NCBI GenBank assembly: GCA_938008005.1
Contig: CALLLZ010000402.1
Coordinates: 1 to 8,010 of the forward strand
From: an uncultured Marinicella sp.
GTDB taxonomy: Bacteria; Pseudomonadota; Gammaproteobacteria; Xanthomonadales; Marinicellaceae
Reading direction: 5' to 3'
DNA: 8,010 nucleotides
A program made the translations under genes and the position numbers. Each line of letters starts with the position of its first letter. Positions within the stretch are counted from its first letter, which is position 1. Under the pieces are notes generated by a model. The model had not been told where the DNA came from and did not search any database. It was given only the letters and a program-made list of their open reading frames with translations. Of this stretch, positions 1-6,424 are shown piece after piece.

Positions 1-288
1 AATGTAATCAACAAACTGGCGGCTGGAATTGCCGATGATGTTGTGACCACCGTTTGGATTGCAGCCTACAAACATGCTCAAGAACAAAATAAGTCCATGC
101 TATTGATTCCTGCCATGAATTCTATGATGTGGCAATACCCAGCGACGCAGGATTCAATTAAAAAATTATGCCAATGGGACGTTCATGTTATGCAACCCCA
201 AGCTGGCCAGTTAGCATGTGGAGAAACAGGAGAAGGTCGAATGCCAGAAATAGCAGAGATATTAAAACAAGCGGAGCAGTTAAGATGA
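1..288 (+). CDS. coaC: Phosphopantothenoylcysteine decarboxylase (CoaC), C-terminal part; 5' end outside window
   Basis: The reading frame is open from base 1 (first residues NVINKLAAGIADD) and ends at TGA 286-288, so this is the last 95 codons of a gene that begins upstream. Seen directly: the N-K-L-A-x-G-I-A-D segment, the PAMNSMMW motif and the ACGETGEGRM segment. In the FMN-dependent HFCD flavoprotein family these are the substrate-recognition PxMNxxMW motif and the flexible substrate-clamp region. The enzyme decarboxylates 4'-phosphopantothenoylcysteine to 4'-phosphopantetheine in the cytoplasm. In most gammaproteobacteria this domain is fused to the ligase as CoaBC. Here a stop codon separates it from coaB, whose likely start lies 10 bases downstream, so the two should be translated as separate, coupled products. 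ATG 43 is internal to the domain and is not the start. The missing N-terminus would carry the catalytic histidine. Confidence 0.93.
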   Translation, partial: NVINKLAAGIADDVVTTVWIAAYKHAQEQNKSMLLIPAMNSMMWQYPATQDSIKKLCQWDVHVMQPQAGQLACGETGEGRMPEIAEILKQAEQLR

Positions 289-292
289 GGGG
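287..292 (+). promoter_or_regulatory. Ribosome binding site that decides the coaB start
   Basis: GAGGGG overlaps the coaC stop codon. It is about 6-8 bases before ATG 299, which is normal spacing, but directly abuts ATG 293, which is too close. The start is therefore placed at 299 (protein beginning MKILVTAGGT), as expected for the family. Confidence 0.7.
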
Positions 293-298
293 ATGGAC

Positions 299-961
299 AT
301 GAAGATATTGGTAACAGCAGGTGGTACCAAAGAGTACATCGATGGGGTTAGGTACATCGGAAATTGTAGCAGTGGCCAAACGGGGGCAGATTTGGTGGAT
401 TATCTGACTGAACAAGGGCATGAAGCAGTTTGGTTGGGTGCCAAGTGCGCAGTTAGGCCTAATCGAAATGTGACTCAAATTGAATATGAAACATTTGATG
501 ATTTATCATCAGCCATGCAATCGGCTTTATCCGAAAACCACTTTGATGCCGTTTTTCAAGCGGCGGCGGTCAGTGACTTCAAGGTCTCTTCCGTATTATT
601 AGATGGAGAACACTTTCAAGCAGGCCGTAAAGTCAAGCTACCCACAGCAGATGAAGTTCAATTGGTTTTAACCAAACAACCTAAATTAGTTTCATCCATA
701 AAAAAATGGTCTGCCAACCCCCAAATTGTAGTAGTCGCTTTTAAGCTCACCAATTCGAATGATGATTCAACTCGAAAAGTTGCGATTGCCAAATTGATCA
801 ATCAACAGGCAGTGGATTTAGTTGCGCACAATGATTTAAATGAAATTACTGACTGCACGCATGGTTTTTGTTTGTACAGCGAATTTGATCAAGCGGAAAA
901 TTGTGCCAACATAAAAGCCTTGGCTGATGCCGTGATTCACAAATTAGGAGGTGGCTTGTGA
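299..961 (+). CDS. coaB: Phosphopantothenate-cysteine ligase (CoaB), stand-alone, type II-like
   Basis: CoaB joins cysteine to 4'-phosphopantothenate using a nucleotide triphosphate, the step before CoaC. The protein is 220 residues from ATG 299. Seen directly (numbered from ATG 293): a Rossmann-like start ILVTAGGTKEYID, the VRYIGNCSSG motif with the conserved Asn at about 24, AAAVSDF at 90-96, KVKLPTADEVQ with the conserved Lys region at 113-115, FKLT at about 150, and AHNDL at 178-182. Fused CoaBC proteins usually read GFAAET and ANDV at the later positions. The DEVQ, K-x-P-K, K-W and FKL pattern matches what I recall of the separate streptococcal (type II) CoaB. ATG 293 is an alternative start two codons upstream. 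The stop TGA at 959-961 overlaps the coaX start in GTGA, which implies translational coupling. Confidence 0.88.
   Translation: MKILVTAGGTKEYIDGVRYIGNCSSGQTGADLVDYLTEQGHEAVWLGAKCAVRPNRNVTQIEYETFDDLSSAMQSALSENHFDAVFQAAAVSDFKVSSVLLDGEHFQAGRKVKLPTADEVQLVLTKQPKLVSSIKKWSANPQIVVVAFKLTNSNDDSTRKVAIAKLINQQAVDLVAHNDLNEITDCTHGFCLYSEFDQAENCANIKALADAVIHKLGGGL
946..952 (+). promoter_or_regulatory. Strong ribosome binding site for the GTG start of coaX
   Basis: AGGAGGT is a near-perfect anti-Shine-Dalgarno match, 5 bases before GTG 958. It supports a non-ATG start for coaX. The first residues it gives (MILCLDIGNS) fit the family N-terminus exactly. Confidence 0.75.
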
Positions 962-1740
962 TCTTATGTCTAGATATTGGTAACAGCCATATGCATGGTG
1001 GTGTTTTTGATAATGACCAACTACAAGTTCAATTTCGCATGGCATCAAAAACAGGTGCGTCTTCAGATGAATATGGCGTATTCTTACGCAGCGTACTCAG
1101 AGAGAACAACATCGATCATCAGGATATAAAAGCCATTTCATTGTGTTCAGTGGTACCTGAAGTATTGTATCCCATCAACGCTTGTTGTCAGAAATATTTT
1201 AACCTTGAACCATTTGTATTACAGGCTGGAGTGAAAACTGGCTTACAAATTGGCTACCGCAATGTTTTAGAGGTTGGGGCGGATCGCATCGCCAATGCCA
1301 TTGCAGTGACTCACCTTTATCCAAATGAGAATGTGATTGTTATTGACCTAGGCACGGCCACTACCTTCTGTGCCATTTCAGCAAAAAAACTATATATGGG
1401 CGGCGTCATCATGGCAGGCATGAAAATGTCAATGAAAGCCTTAGAATCAGGCGCTTCAAAATTAGGCTCTGTAGAAATCATAGAGCGAGATGAGGTGCTG
1501 GGTAAGTCCACCAATGAAAGTATTCAGTCAGGATTGTTTTACGGTGCTCAAGGTGCGATGAAAGAAATAATTGCTGGCTTAACAACCAAGTCTTTTAAAG
1601 GCAAAAAACCAATCATTATTGGCACAGGTGGTTTCACATCTGTGTTCAGAAATTCAAATATATTCAACGAAATCGTTCCAGATCTGGTCCTTAAAGGTCT
1701 GTATCTGGCGTATAAAATTAATGAGGAAAAGAAGTTATGA
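958..1740 (+). CDS. coaX: Type III pantothenate kinase (CoaX)
   Basis: CoaX phosphorylates pantothenate, the first committed step of CoA synthesis. It needs a monovalent cation, has a high Km for ATP and, unlike CoaA, is not feedback-inhibited by CoA. The 260-residue length is normal. Seen directly: the ASKHA-fold phosphate-binding motif DIGNS at 6-10, the GADR motif at 107-110, the second phosphate loop DLGTATT at 130-136, the GG-I-x-x-G stretch followed by LESGASKL at about 148-169, the GKSTNESIQSGLFYG helix at 182-196, and the late IGTGGF at 221-226. The start is GTG 958, supported by the strong ribosome binding site and the 4-base GTGA overlap with coaB. It ends in an ATGA overlap with panD. 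All motifs appear intact. Bacteria often carry CoaX in place of CoaA; whether CoaA is also present cannot be judged here. Confidence 0.95.
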   Translation: MILCLDIGNSHMHGGVFDNDQLQVQFRMASKTGASSDEYGVFLRSVLRENNIDHQDIKAISLCSVVPEVLYPINACCQKYFNLEPFVLQAGVKTGLQIGYRNVLEVGADRIANAIAVTHLYPNENVIVIDLGTATTFCAISAKKLYMGGVIMAGMKMSMKALESGASKLGSVEIIERDEVLGKSTNESIQSGLFYGAQGAMKEIIAGLTTKSFKGKKPIIIGTGGFTSVFRNSNIFNEIVPDLVLKGLYLAYKINEEKKL

Positions 1741-2129
1741 ACTTAACCATGTTGCACAGTAAAATTCACCGTGCCACCGTCACCGACGCCAACTTGAACT
1801 ATGAAGGTTCTGTTTCAATTTGTCCAGATTTGATCAAAGCCGCTGGCTTACTGATCAACCAACAAATCGATGTGCTTAACTGTAATTCAGGCTCACGATT
1901 AACCACCTATGTGATTGAAGGTGGACAAGGCGAGATTTGTTTGAATGGCGCTGCTGCCAGACTCAACCAACCGGGTGATCTGGTTATTTTGGCGGCTTAT
2001 TGTTCTTTGGATGCTGAAGAAGCCAAAAACCATCAACCTAACTTGGTGTTTGTTGATGCAGACAATAAAATCAGCAGTTTGAAAAACAAAGAAACGCACA
2101 AGAAAGAAAATTTTGAACATGCGGCTTGA
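1737..2129 (+). CDS. panD: Aspartate 1-decarboxylase precursor (PanD), intact copy
   Basis: PanD decarboxylates L-aspartate to beta-alanine, the amine half of pantothenate. It is made as a 130-residue proenzyme that cleaves itself between Gly24 and Ser25 to give a pyruvoyl cofactor. Seen directly: YEGS at 22-25 with the cleavage site at exactly the E. coli position, Lys9, His11, Tyr22, Arg54, Thr57, Tyr58 and the NGAAA loop at 70-74. Length is close to the E. coli enzyme (126). The start at ATG 1737 lies in an ATGA overlap with coaX and has GAGG at 1723-1726. ATG 1749 is a less likely start because the first four residues (MNLT) match the usual MxxTML pattern. It is the last gene of the operon. 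Codons 15-130 are repeated in diverged form at 6425-6775. Confidence 0.96.
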   Translation: MNLTMLHSKIHRATVTDANLNYEGSVSICPDLIKAAGLLINQQIDVLNCNSGSRLTTYVIEGGQGEICLNGAAARLNQPGDLVILAAYCSLDAEEAKNHQPNLVFVDADNKISSLKNKETHKKENFEHAA

Positions 2130-2185
2130 ATAGAATATAAGGAAGCACTTAATTTGAAATTAATTTTTAGCGCAGTTTGAAATTG

Positions 2186-2223
2186 AGCCAAACCTATTAG
2201 TGTCGGATTCAATAGGTTTGGCT
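2186..2223. terminator. Inverted repeat between convergent genes, probable bidirectional terminator
   Basis: AGCCAAACCTATT (2186-2198) and AATAGGTTTGGCT (2211-2223) form a perfect 13-bp stem with a 12-base loop. It lies between the end of panD (plus) and the end of the lipoprotein gene (minus), where a shared terminator is expected. Neither side has a clean run of T immediately after the stem: plus reads GCG and minus reads CAATTT. A classical rho-independent terminator is therefore likely but not textbook. The rest of the gap 2130-2235 holds only a small AT palindrome near 2149-2163. Confidence 0.6.
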
Positions 2224-2235
2224 GCGTAAGAAAGT

Positions 2236-2661
2236 TTAAAAAGTGACAGTCACTTTTTGATCATTTGATGTAAAGCATTTTCCAATTCCCCCTCCGTGAA
2301 TTCCGCTGTCAGGTTTGGAAAGTTGGAATTGACATTCCATGGTGTTGCCTTGGCTGCTGATAAGTTGTGCGTGTGTTTGTGAAGATACTCGATCCGAACC
2401 ATTTAAGACCCAGACATCATCATTTAATGCATCACCTAAAATTAAACTGTCTCCAAACTCTGAGGAAGAAGCTTGTACAAATTTACCGAAGAATTGTTCT
2501 CCATCATTCATGAGGACTTTGAGTTCACCGTCATTATCAAAGGCGCCTTGTACGTAATCCATTTTGACTGAACCTTGCTCACTTATGCCTAGAATTGTTC
2601 CCGTGCTGGTGCAGGCTGAAGTAAGGATGCAAAAAGGTAATAAAAATGTTGTTTTTTTCAT
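2236..2661 (-). CDS. Small predicted outer-envelope lipoprotein of unknown function
   Basis: The protein has 141 residues and I do not recognise a named family. Seen directly: a signal sequence (MKKTTFLLPFCIL) ending in a TSAC lipobox, with Cys17 as the probable lipidated residue. The mature part starts STSTGTILG. There are two further cysteines, at 110 and 129, in a C-terminal segment reading MECQFQLSKP, then a Gly-rich turn (GIHGGGIGKC), then a short beta strand ending VTVTF. The pair probably forms a disulfide in the periplasm. The middle is beta-rich with DGE-x-F-x-GKF and an acidic turn (DALNDD). No Asp at +2 is present, so outer-membrane sorting is more likely than inner-membrane retention (inference from the E. 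coli Lol rule). The start is supported by a GGAG (CTCC at 2672-2675 on plus) 10 bases upstream. Its upstream region shares an element with the protease gene behind it. Confidence 0.8.
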   Translation of the reverse strand: MKKTTFLLPFCILTSACTSTGTILGISEQGSVKMDYVQGAFDNDGELKVLMNDGEQFFGKFVQASSSEFGDSLILGDALNDDVWVLNGSDRVSSQTHAQLISSQGNTMECQFQLSKPDSGIHGGGIGKCFTSNDQKVTVTF

Positions 2662-2742
2662 ATTTCAAAATCTCCAAGTTATATGTTTTTAGTTCTTAAA
2701 TCGCTTTGTTTCCATGTATTCATATAGAAACCTACAATCGGA

Positions 2743-2807
2743 ATAGTAACAACTAAGACTCAGTTGTTCAGTGACGTTTATAAGTGGTTTTGTGACCGTT
2801 TAAGTCA
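2743..2807 (-). promoter_or_regulatory. Candidate promoter plus phased-repeat operator of the lipoprotein gene (copy A)
   Basis: Read on the minus strand, GACT (plus 2803-2806) is followed 10 bases on by GTCAC (2792-2796) and 21 bases further by a second GTCAC (2771-2775). That is about one and then two helical turns. The second GTCAC abuts CTGAAC (2766-2771), a weak -35 position, and TACTAT (2743-2748) lies 17 bases beyond as a candidate -10. The segment 2758-2807 matches 3868-3917 at 41 of 50 positions by hand alignment, without gaps. The element sits about 110 bases before the start codon. The remaining gap 2662-2886 shows nothing else I can name. Confidence 0.55.
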
Positions 2808-2886
2808 AAGCGATAATGAGACTCGGGTATTAAAATCTTCTTCTTTGAGTAAAAAAACCATTATGTCTAGTTGAAATTAATTAAAT

Positions 2887-3777
2887 TTACCCTTCTTCAG
2901 GTAAGAAAAAATAAAGCTTAGAATCGTTCTCCGCAGTTTGACTAATAACCTTTTTTATCCAACTTTCAATTGTACTCACACGAACATAGTTCTCAATCCA
3001 GCCATATTTACCTTCATCTGTATAATCAGCGCCTTCATTTAAGTAATAACCTCTAGAACTCACCCCAGCAATAAAAAGGTTCTTATCTTTCATTATTAAA
3101 GCTGGCCCACCACTGTCACCAGGACCGTTGATACCTTCTAATTTGAGGGCCTTATCGGATTTTGGAGAGTCAAAACTGAAAGTCAGGTAATTATCCTCAA
3201 TGCCATCAATTAAATTGTATGCTTTTCTGAATTGGCCATCATTAACCGGCTCATCTCGAATCGTTCCAGTTTTTCCGTTGGCATAGTCGCCCCAGCCTAG
3301 CATTAATATTTTTTTATTAACCTCGTCTTTTAATGTGTATAAATCAATTGGTTTTACGGCATCTACAGGCTGGCTTAATTCTATCAATGCAACGTCATAG
3401 CTCATGTTTTTAGGACTTAGGATAACATCAATCAGTTGTTCGTTTTCATCATGCACACCTCTCACTTCTCCAAATTTTGGATGAACATGAACTGATTTAA
3501 CCATAAAGTGCTTATTCTTAATGGTTAGTTGATGAGGTTGTTTACCAGTCAGATTTATCAGCACCGTACAATGCCCAGCAGTTATGGCCCATTTGGGTGC
3601 GATTAATGTGGCCACACATTCTTTTCTCTTGTCATTAATAAGGACCGGAAACACAGCTGGGTAATCACTTTCTTTTGCCAGATATAGATCTGAATCGATA
3701 TCATGACGGATGATCATTGAACGTGTAGTTGTTGATACAACAATTATAAAAAACAACATTGTTAGTTTAAGTTTCAT
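2887..3777 (-). CDS. Secreted S1-family (chymotrypsin-fold) serine protease
   Basis: The protein has 296 residues. Seen directly: a Sec-type signal peptide (positively charged MKLK, then a hydrophobic stretch to about residue 20); the catalytic triad His69 in TAGHC, Asp128 in YDVAL and Ser222 in GPGDSGGP; and Cys54 and Cys70 placed like the conserved disulfide beside the catalytic His. These are the only cysteines. Other family marks are ILMLGWGDY at 157-165 and IAGVSS at 236-241. The residue six before the catalytic Ser, which is Asp in trypsin, is Ile216 here, and the usual neighbouring Cys is replaced by Gly218. Cleavage after Lys/Arg therefore cannot be assumed. The protein probably acts in the periplasm or outside the cell. 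The tail after the catalytic domain is short (ending LPEEG) with no membrane anchor. AGGAGA (plus 3787-3792) gives a good ribosome binding site. It stands alone with its own upstream element. Confidence 0.92.
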   Translation of the reverse strand: MKLKLTMLFFIIVVSTTTRSMIIRHDIDSDLYLAKESDYPAVFPVLINDKRKECVATLIAPKWAITAGHCTVLINLTGKQPHQLTIKNKHFMVKSVHVHPKFGEVRGVHDENEQLIDVILSPKNMSYDVALIELSQPVDAVKPIDLYTLKDEVNKKILMLGWGDYANGKTGTIRDEPVNDGQFRKAYNLIDGIEDNYLTFSFDSPKSDKALKLEGINGPGDSGGPALIMKDKNLFIAGVSSRGYYLNEGADYTDEGKYGWIENYVRVSTIESWIKKVISQTAENDSKLYFFLPEEG

Positions 3778-3852
3778 GTTTTAAGTTCTCCTAGATATAT
3801 TATTGTTGTTAGGCAGCTTTTTTTACGAGCATGTTTTAAGAAATGAACAACA

Positions 3853-3917
3853 ATAATAACTATTAAAACACAGTTTTTCAGTGACGTTTTAATGCAGTTT
3901 TGTGACTGTTTGAGTCA
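3853..3917 (-). promoter_or_regulatory. Candidate promoter plus phased-repeat operator of the protease gene (copy B)
   Basis: The arrangement is the same as in copy A: GACT at plus 3913-3916, GTCAC at 3902-3906 and again at 3881-3885 (10- and 21-base steps on the minus strand), a -35-like CTGAAA at 3876-3881, and TATTAT at 3853-3858 after a 17-base spacer. The distance from the second GTCAC to the -10 box is 22 bases in both copies, and to the start codon about 104 here against 110 in copy A. Conservation of these spacings while the intervening bases differ argues for a binding site rather than a chance match. Nothing else is identified in the gap 3778-3985. Confidence 0.58.
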
Positions 3918-3985
3918 GGATGTTTTGAATAGAAAGTGATTTTCTGTATATGAGTTGCTTGACTATATGATTTATAAGAATTTCT

Positions 3986-5572
3986 TTAAGGTTTTGCTGT
4001 TTTCCAACTCAGGGTGAAACACGCACCACCTAAACCGGAGCGTTTAACATGGATTTCACCATTGTGCCAATGAGCAATTTGTTGAACAATGGCAAGTCCT
4101 AAACCTAAACCTTCGTTCATATCCCTTTGTTGGTTTGAGATTTGTTTGTAGGGGTGAAAGATAGACTCGTAGTCTTTTTCTGCAACCCCTTCACCATCAT
4201 CTTCAACGATTAATGTAAATTTATCAAGATGTTGGATGAAACTGACTGATATATAGGATTTTGCGTATTTTGTGGCATTATTTAATAGATTGATCAGTGC
4301 ACGTTTAAGGGCTTTGTCATCGACAAATTGTTGTGACTTTAGCAACGCAGGTTCAATCTTAGTCTCATAAAATATGTTTTCATGATCAAATTGGTATTGA
4401 TCCACTTCCTCTAAAACCTTGGTTGCAAAATTTACGTTTTTGAAATGATTGATATCCGTTGAACGGTTGTATCTTGCATAATGTAATGTCTGAGCTATCA
4501 GGTAATCAAGCGCTTCTATACTTTTGTTAATGGTTTGTCGATAACGGGCTGTTTCTTCGGTATCACAATTGCCTGATTTTAAAATGTCATTGGCAAATCT
4601 TAGTCTGGCCATTGGGGTTCGCAAATCATGAGCAACTGCATTGGTTAAACTTTGGTTGGTTTGAATTAAATTTCTAATATTCTCAGCCATTCGATTAAAT
4701 GATTTACTCAATTCTGCAGTAAAAGCACCCTTGCGTACACGTGCTCTAGCATCCAGGTGGCCAGCCCCAAAATTCTTTGCGGTTTGAGTGAGAGATTTAT
4801 GATCTTTCCATAAGGGCCATAGCCACATCAGTAGACCAGCGCTGACAAACAGTACCACCAAAAAAAGTGGTATAAACATGGCGGATGCAAGTATGAATTG
4901 GTCTCTTTCTAAACTCAATGTTAGGGTCTTGCCGTCGCGGTTTTTAATCAAAAAAATCTCATCCTCGTTTTCATCCTTTATCCAAGCCAGGTTTTTATAT
5001 TGGTATATGTCCTGCTTATTTTTGATTTCTGCTAGTTTTGCATCAGAGAGTACTTCAATCTGTACCTGAAATCTTGATTCAAGTTCATCTAAATGCTTAC
5101 TTAATTGTTTAGAGGGAATTTCATCTAACGCGCTTTGAAAGAGGTAGATCGGACCGCTTGCTTCAAGGTAGGTGTTTTGAGCAAAGGTTGTGTCGCTTGC
5201 AATTGCAAGCGCCCAGTTTGTATCAGCAATTCTTAATGCGACAGACCCTTGTTCATTACCCAGTGCCACATAATCCCCAGCAATTAGTCTTGATTTTTTG
5301 GCACCCTCTTTCGTCATTTGATCAATTTTTTTGAATTGAATTTCGGTGTTAAAATTATCTGAAATTTCTTTAATTTTAATGTGCCACTGATTTTCATCAA
5401 TGGCCATTAGTTGTGTTTCAATTTCTTGATAAACACCTTTATATATATCTTCAGCCAATCTTTCTCGTAGCCAATCATTATAAATTTTTAATGGATTAAA
5501 GCTGCCAGCTACCGTCAAATAGATTACAGGTAAAATCACCAGAAGGCATAATTTTAAAAGTGCTTTTAACAT
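3986..5572 (-). CDS. RstB-like sensor histidine kinase with enlarged periplasmic domain
   Basis: This is an inner-membrane kinase of 528 residues, the likely partner of the regulator just upstream. Seen directly: TM1 at about 5-23, a periplasmic region at about 24-226, TM2 at about 227-252, a HAMP linker at about 250-305 (WPLWKDH, FGAGHLDARARV), an H-box with His315 in NAVAHDLRTPMARLRF, an N-box NLLNNATKYA at 428-437, G1 VEDDGEGV at 456-463, an F-box at about 471-477, and G2 GLGLGLAI at 488-495. The pattern FGxGHL, then FNRMAENI, then AHDLRTPMxRLRF is close to E. coli RstB (433 residues). The roughly 100 extra residues are periplasmic and look like a second copy of the RstB sensor unit. The gene begins 13 bases after the regulator's stop with a poor ribosome binding site, which suggests translational coupling. 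The signal sensed is unknown. Confidence 0.93.
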   Translation of the reverse strand: MLKALLKLCLLVILPVIYLTVAGSFNPLKIYNDWLRERLAEDIYKGVYQEIETQLMAIDENQWHIKIKEISDNFNTEIQFKKIDQMTKEGAKKSRLIAGDYVALGNEQGSVALRIADTNWALAIASDTTFAQNTYLEASGPIYLFQSALDEIPSKQLSKHLDELESRFQVQIEVLSDAKLAEIKNKQDIYQYKNLAWIKDENEDEIFLIKNRDGKTLTLSLERDQFILASAMFIPLFLVVLFVSAGLLMWLWPLWKDHKSLTQTAKNFGAGHLDARARVRKGAFTAELSKSFNRMAENIRNLIQTNQSLTNAVAHDLRTPMARLRFANDILKSGNCDTEETARYRQTINKSIEALDYLIAQTLHYARYNRSTDINHFKNVNFATKVLEEVDQYQFDHENIFYETKIEPALLKSQQFVDDKALKRALINLLNNATKYAKSYISVSFIQHLDKFTLIVEDDGEGVAEKDYESIFHPYKQISNQQRDMNEGLGLGLAIVQQIAHWHNGEIHVKRSGLGGACFTLSWKTAKP

Positions 5573-5585
5573 AACGGATTTTCAG

Positions 5586-6275
5586 TTATGACTCACCGGT
5601 ACAGAGTTGATAGCCCTTACCACGAATGGTTTTGATTAATTCAATTTTTGAGTTAGCCGATAGTTTTTTTCTTAAACGCGAAATACGTCGGTCAATTGAT
5701 CGGTCAAATCCATCATATTCAAATCCCCTTAGTTCCTGAACAATGGAGTTTCGATCTACTGCATGACCAATTTCTTGTGATAATAATAACAATAACTCAA
5801 ATTCTGCAGAGGTTAAATCAACCTTGTGGCCTCCTACTTTAACGAGCCTGTTTGCAGGATCTATATGTAGTTCACCCGCGCTAATGATTGTGTTATTTGA
5901 GTGCCCGTTAGAATCCATTCTGCGTAAAATCGTACGAATACGAGTTAAAAGCAATCTAGGCTGAACAGGTTTTATGATGTAGTCATCAGCACCCAGTTCC
6001 AACCCTAACATCTGGTCCATGTCATCATCTAATGCAGTTAGCATAAGAATCGGTCCTTGATAAAAATTTCGTACCTCGCGACACACTTCATTGCCGTTTT
6101 TACCTGGCAACATAACATCTAAAATAACTATGTCAGGTTGGTTTTGTTGAATGGTCGTGACTGCATCTAAACCATTATGTACCATCTCAACGGAATAGTT
6201 GTTTTTGGTCAGATAATCTCTGACCAAAAACGCCAACTCGATGTCATCTTCAACTAAAAGAATGTTTTTGTTCAT
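5586..6275 (-). CDS. RstA-like OmpR/PhoB-family response regulator
   Basis: The protein has 229 residues and activates or represses promoters after phosphorylation by the adjacent kinase. Seen directly: a receiver domain at 1-120 with acidic pocket Asp10-Asp11, phosphoacceptor Asp53 in VILDVMLPGK, Thr80 and Lys102. A winged-helix DNA-binding domain follows at about 130-227, with LTSAEFELL, the recognition helix region RSIDRRISRLRKKL and the wing IRGKGYQL. The segment LRGFEYDGFDRSID is very close to E. coli RstA (LRG-x-x-YDGLDRSVD), which separates it from PhoB, OmpR and CpxR; orthology rests on memory and is not tested. It is first in the kinase pair. The gap 6276-6424 to the divergent panD remnant should hold its promoter. 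A TACTAT (plus 6368-6373) is a possible -10, but no convincing -35 or copy of the phased repeat is present. The ribosome binding site is weak (AAGG, 12 bases away). Confidence 0.94.
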   Translation of the reverse strand: MNKNILLVEDDIELAFLVRDYLTKNNYSVEMVHNGLDAVTTIQQNQPDIVILDVMLPGKNGNEVCREVRNFYQGPILMLTALDDDMDQMLGLELGADDYIIKPVQPRLLLTRIRTILRRMDSNGHSNNTIISAGELHIDPANRLVKVGGHKVDLTSAEFELLLLLSQEIGHAVDRNSIVQELRGFEYDGFDRSIDRRISRLRKKLSANSKIELIKTIRGKGYQLCTGES

Positions 6276-6424
6276 TGTAAGTTTGCCTTATTCATTTGGC
6301 CATTATGTTGGTATGCATCTGCAATAAGTATTTTATTGAGATAGCTGGAAAATAAGTAGTTTCTTAAATAGTAACAGTTTATTCTTAATTCAAACTAGAT
6401 AATGTAGCAGTTTTTGGACAATTT

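Noticed and set aside
2149..2163. AT palindrome TTAATTT-G-AAATTAA followed by a short T run, after panD
   Set aside because: The stem has no G or C pairs and would be a very weak terminator. The 13-bp stem at 2186-2223 is the better candidate.
2339..2557. Plus-strand open frame opposite the lipoprotein gene
   Set aside because: It is the antisense shadow of the lipoprotein coding region. The minus-strand frame has a signal peptide, lipobox and ribosome binding site; this one has none.
2887..2904. LPEEG at the protease C-terminus, resembling a sortase LPxTG or rhombosortase sorting tail
   Set aside because: No hydrophobic segment or basic tail follows before the stop, and other frames past the stop do not restore one. 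It is simply the protein end.
2758..3917. The shared 50-base segment as a mobile or dispersed repeat rather than a regulatory site
   Set aside because: Similarity fades outside the motif and -10 region, no target duplication is seen, and both copies keep nearly the same distance to a start codon. A regulatory reading fits better, though a genome-wide count is needed to exclude a repeat family.
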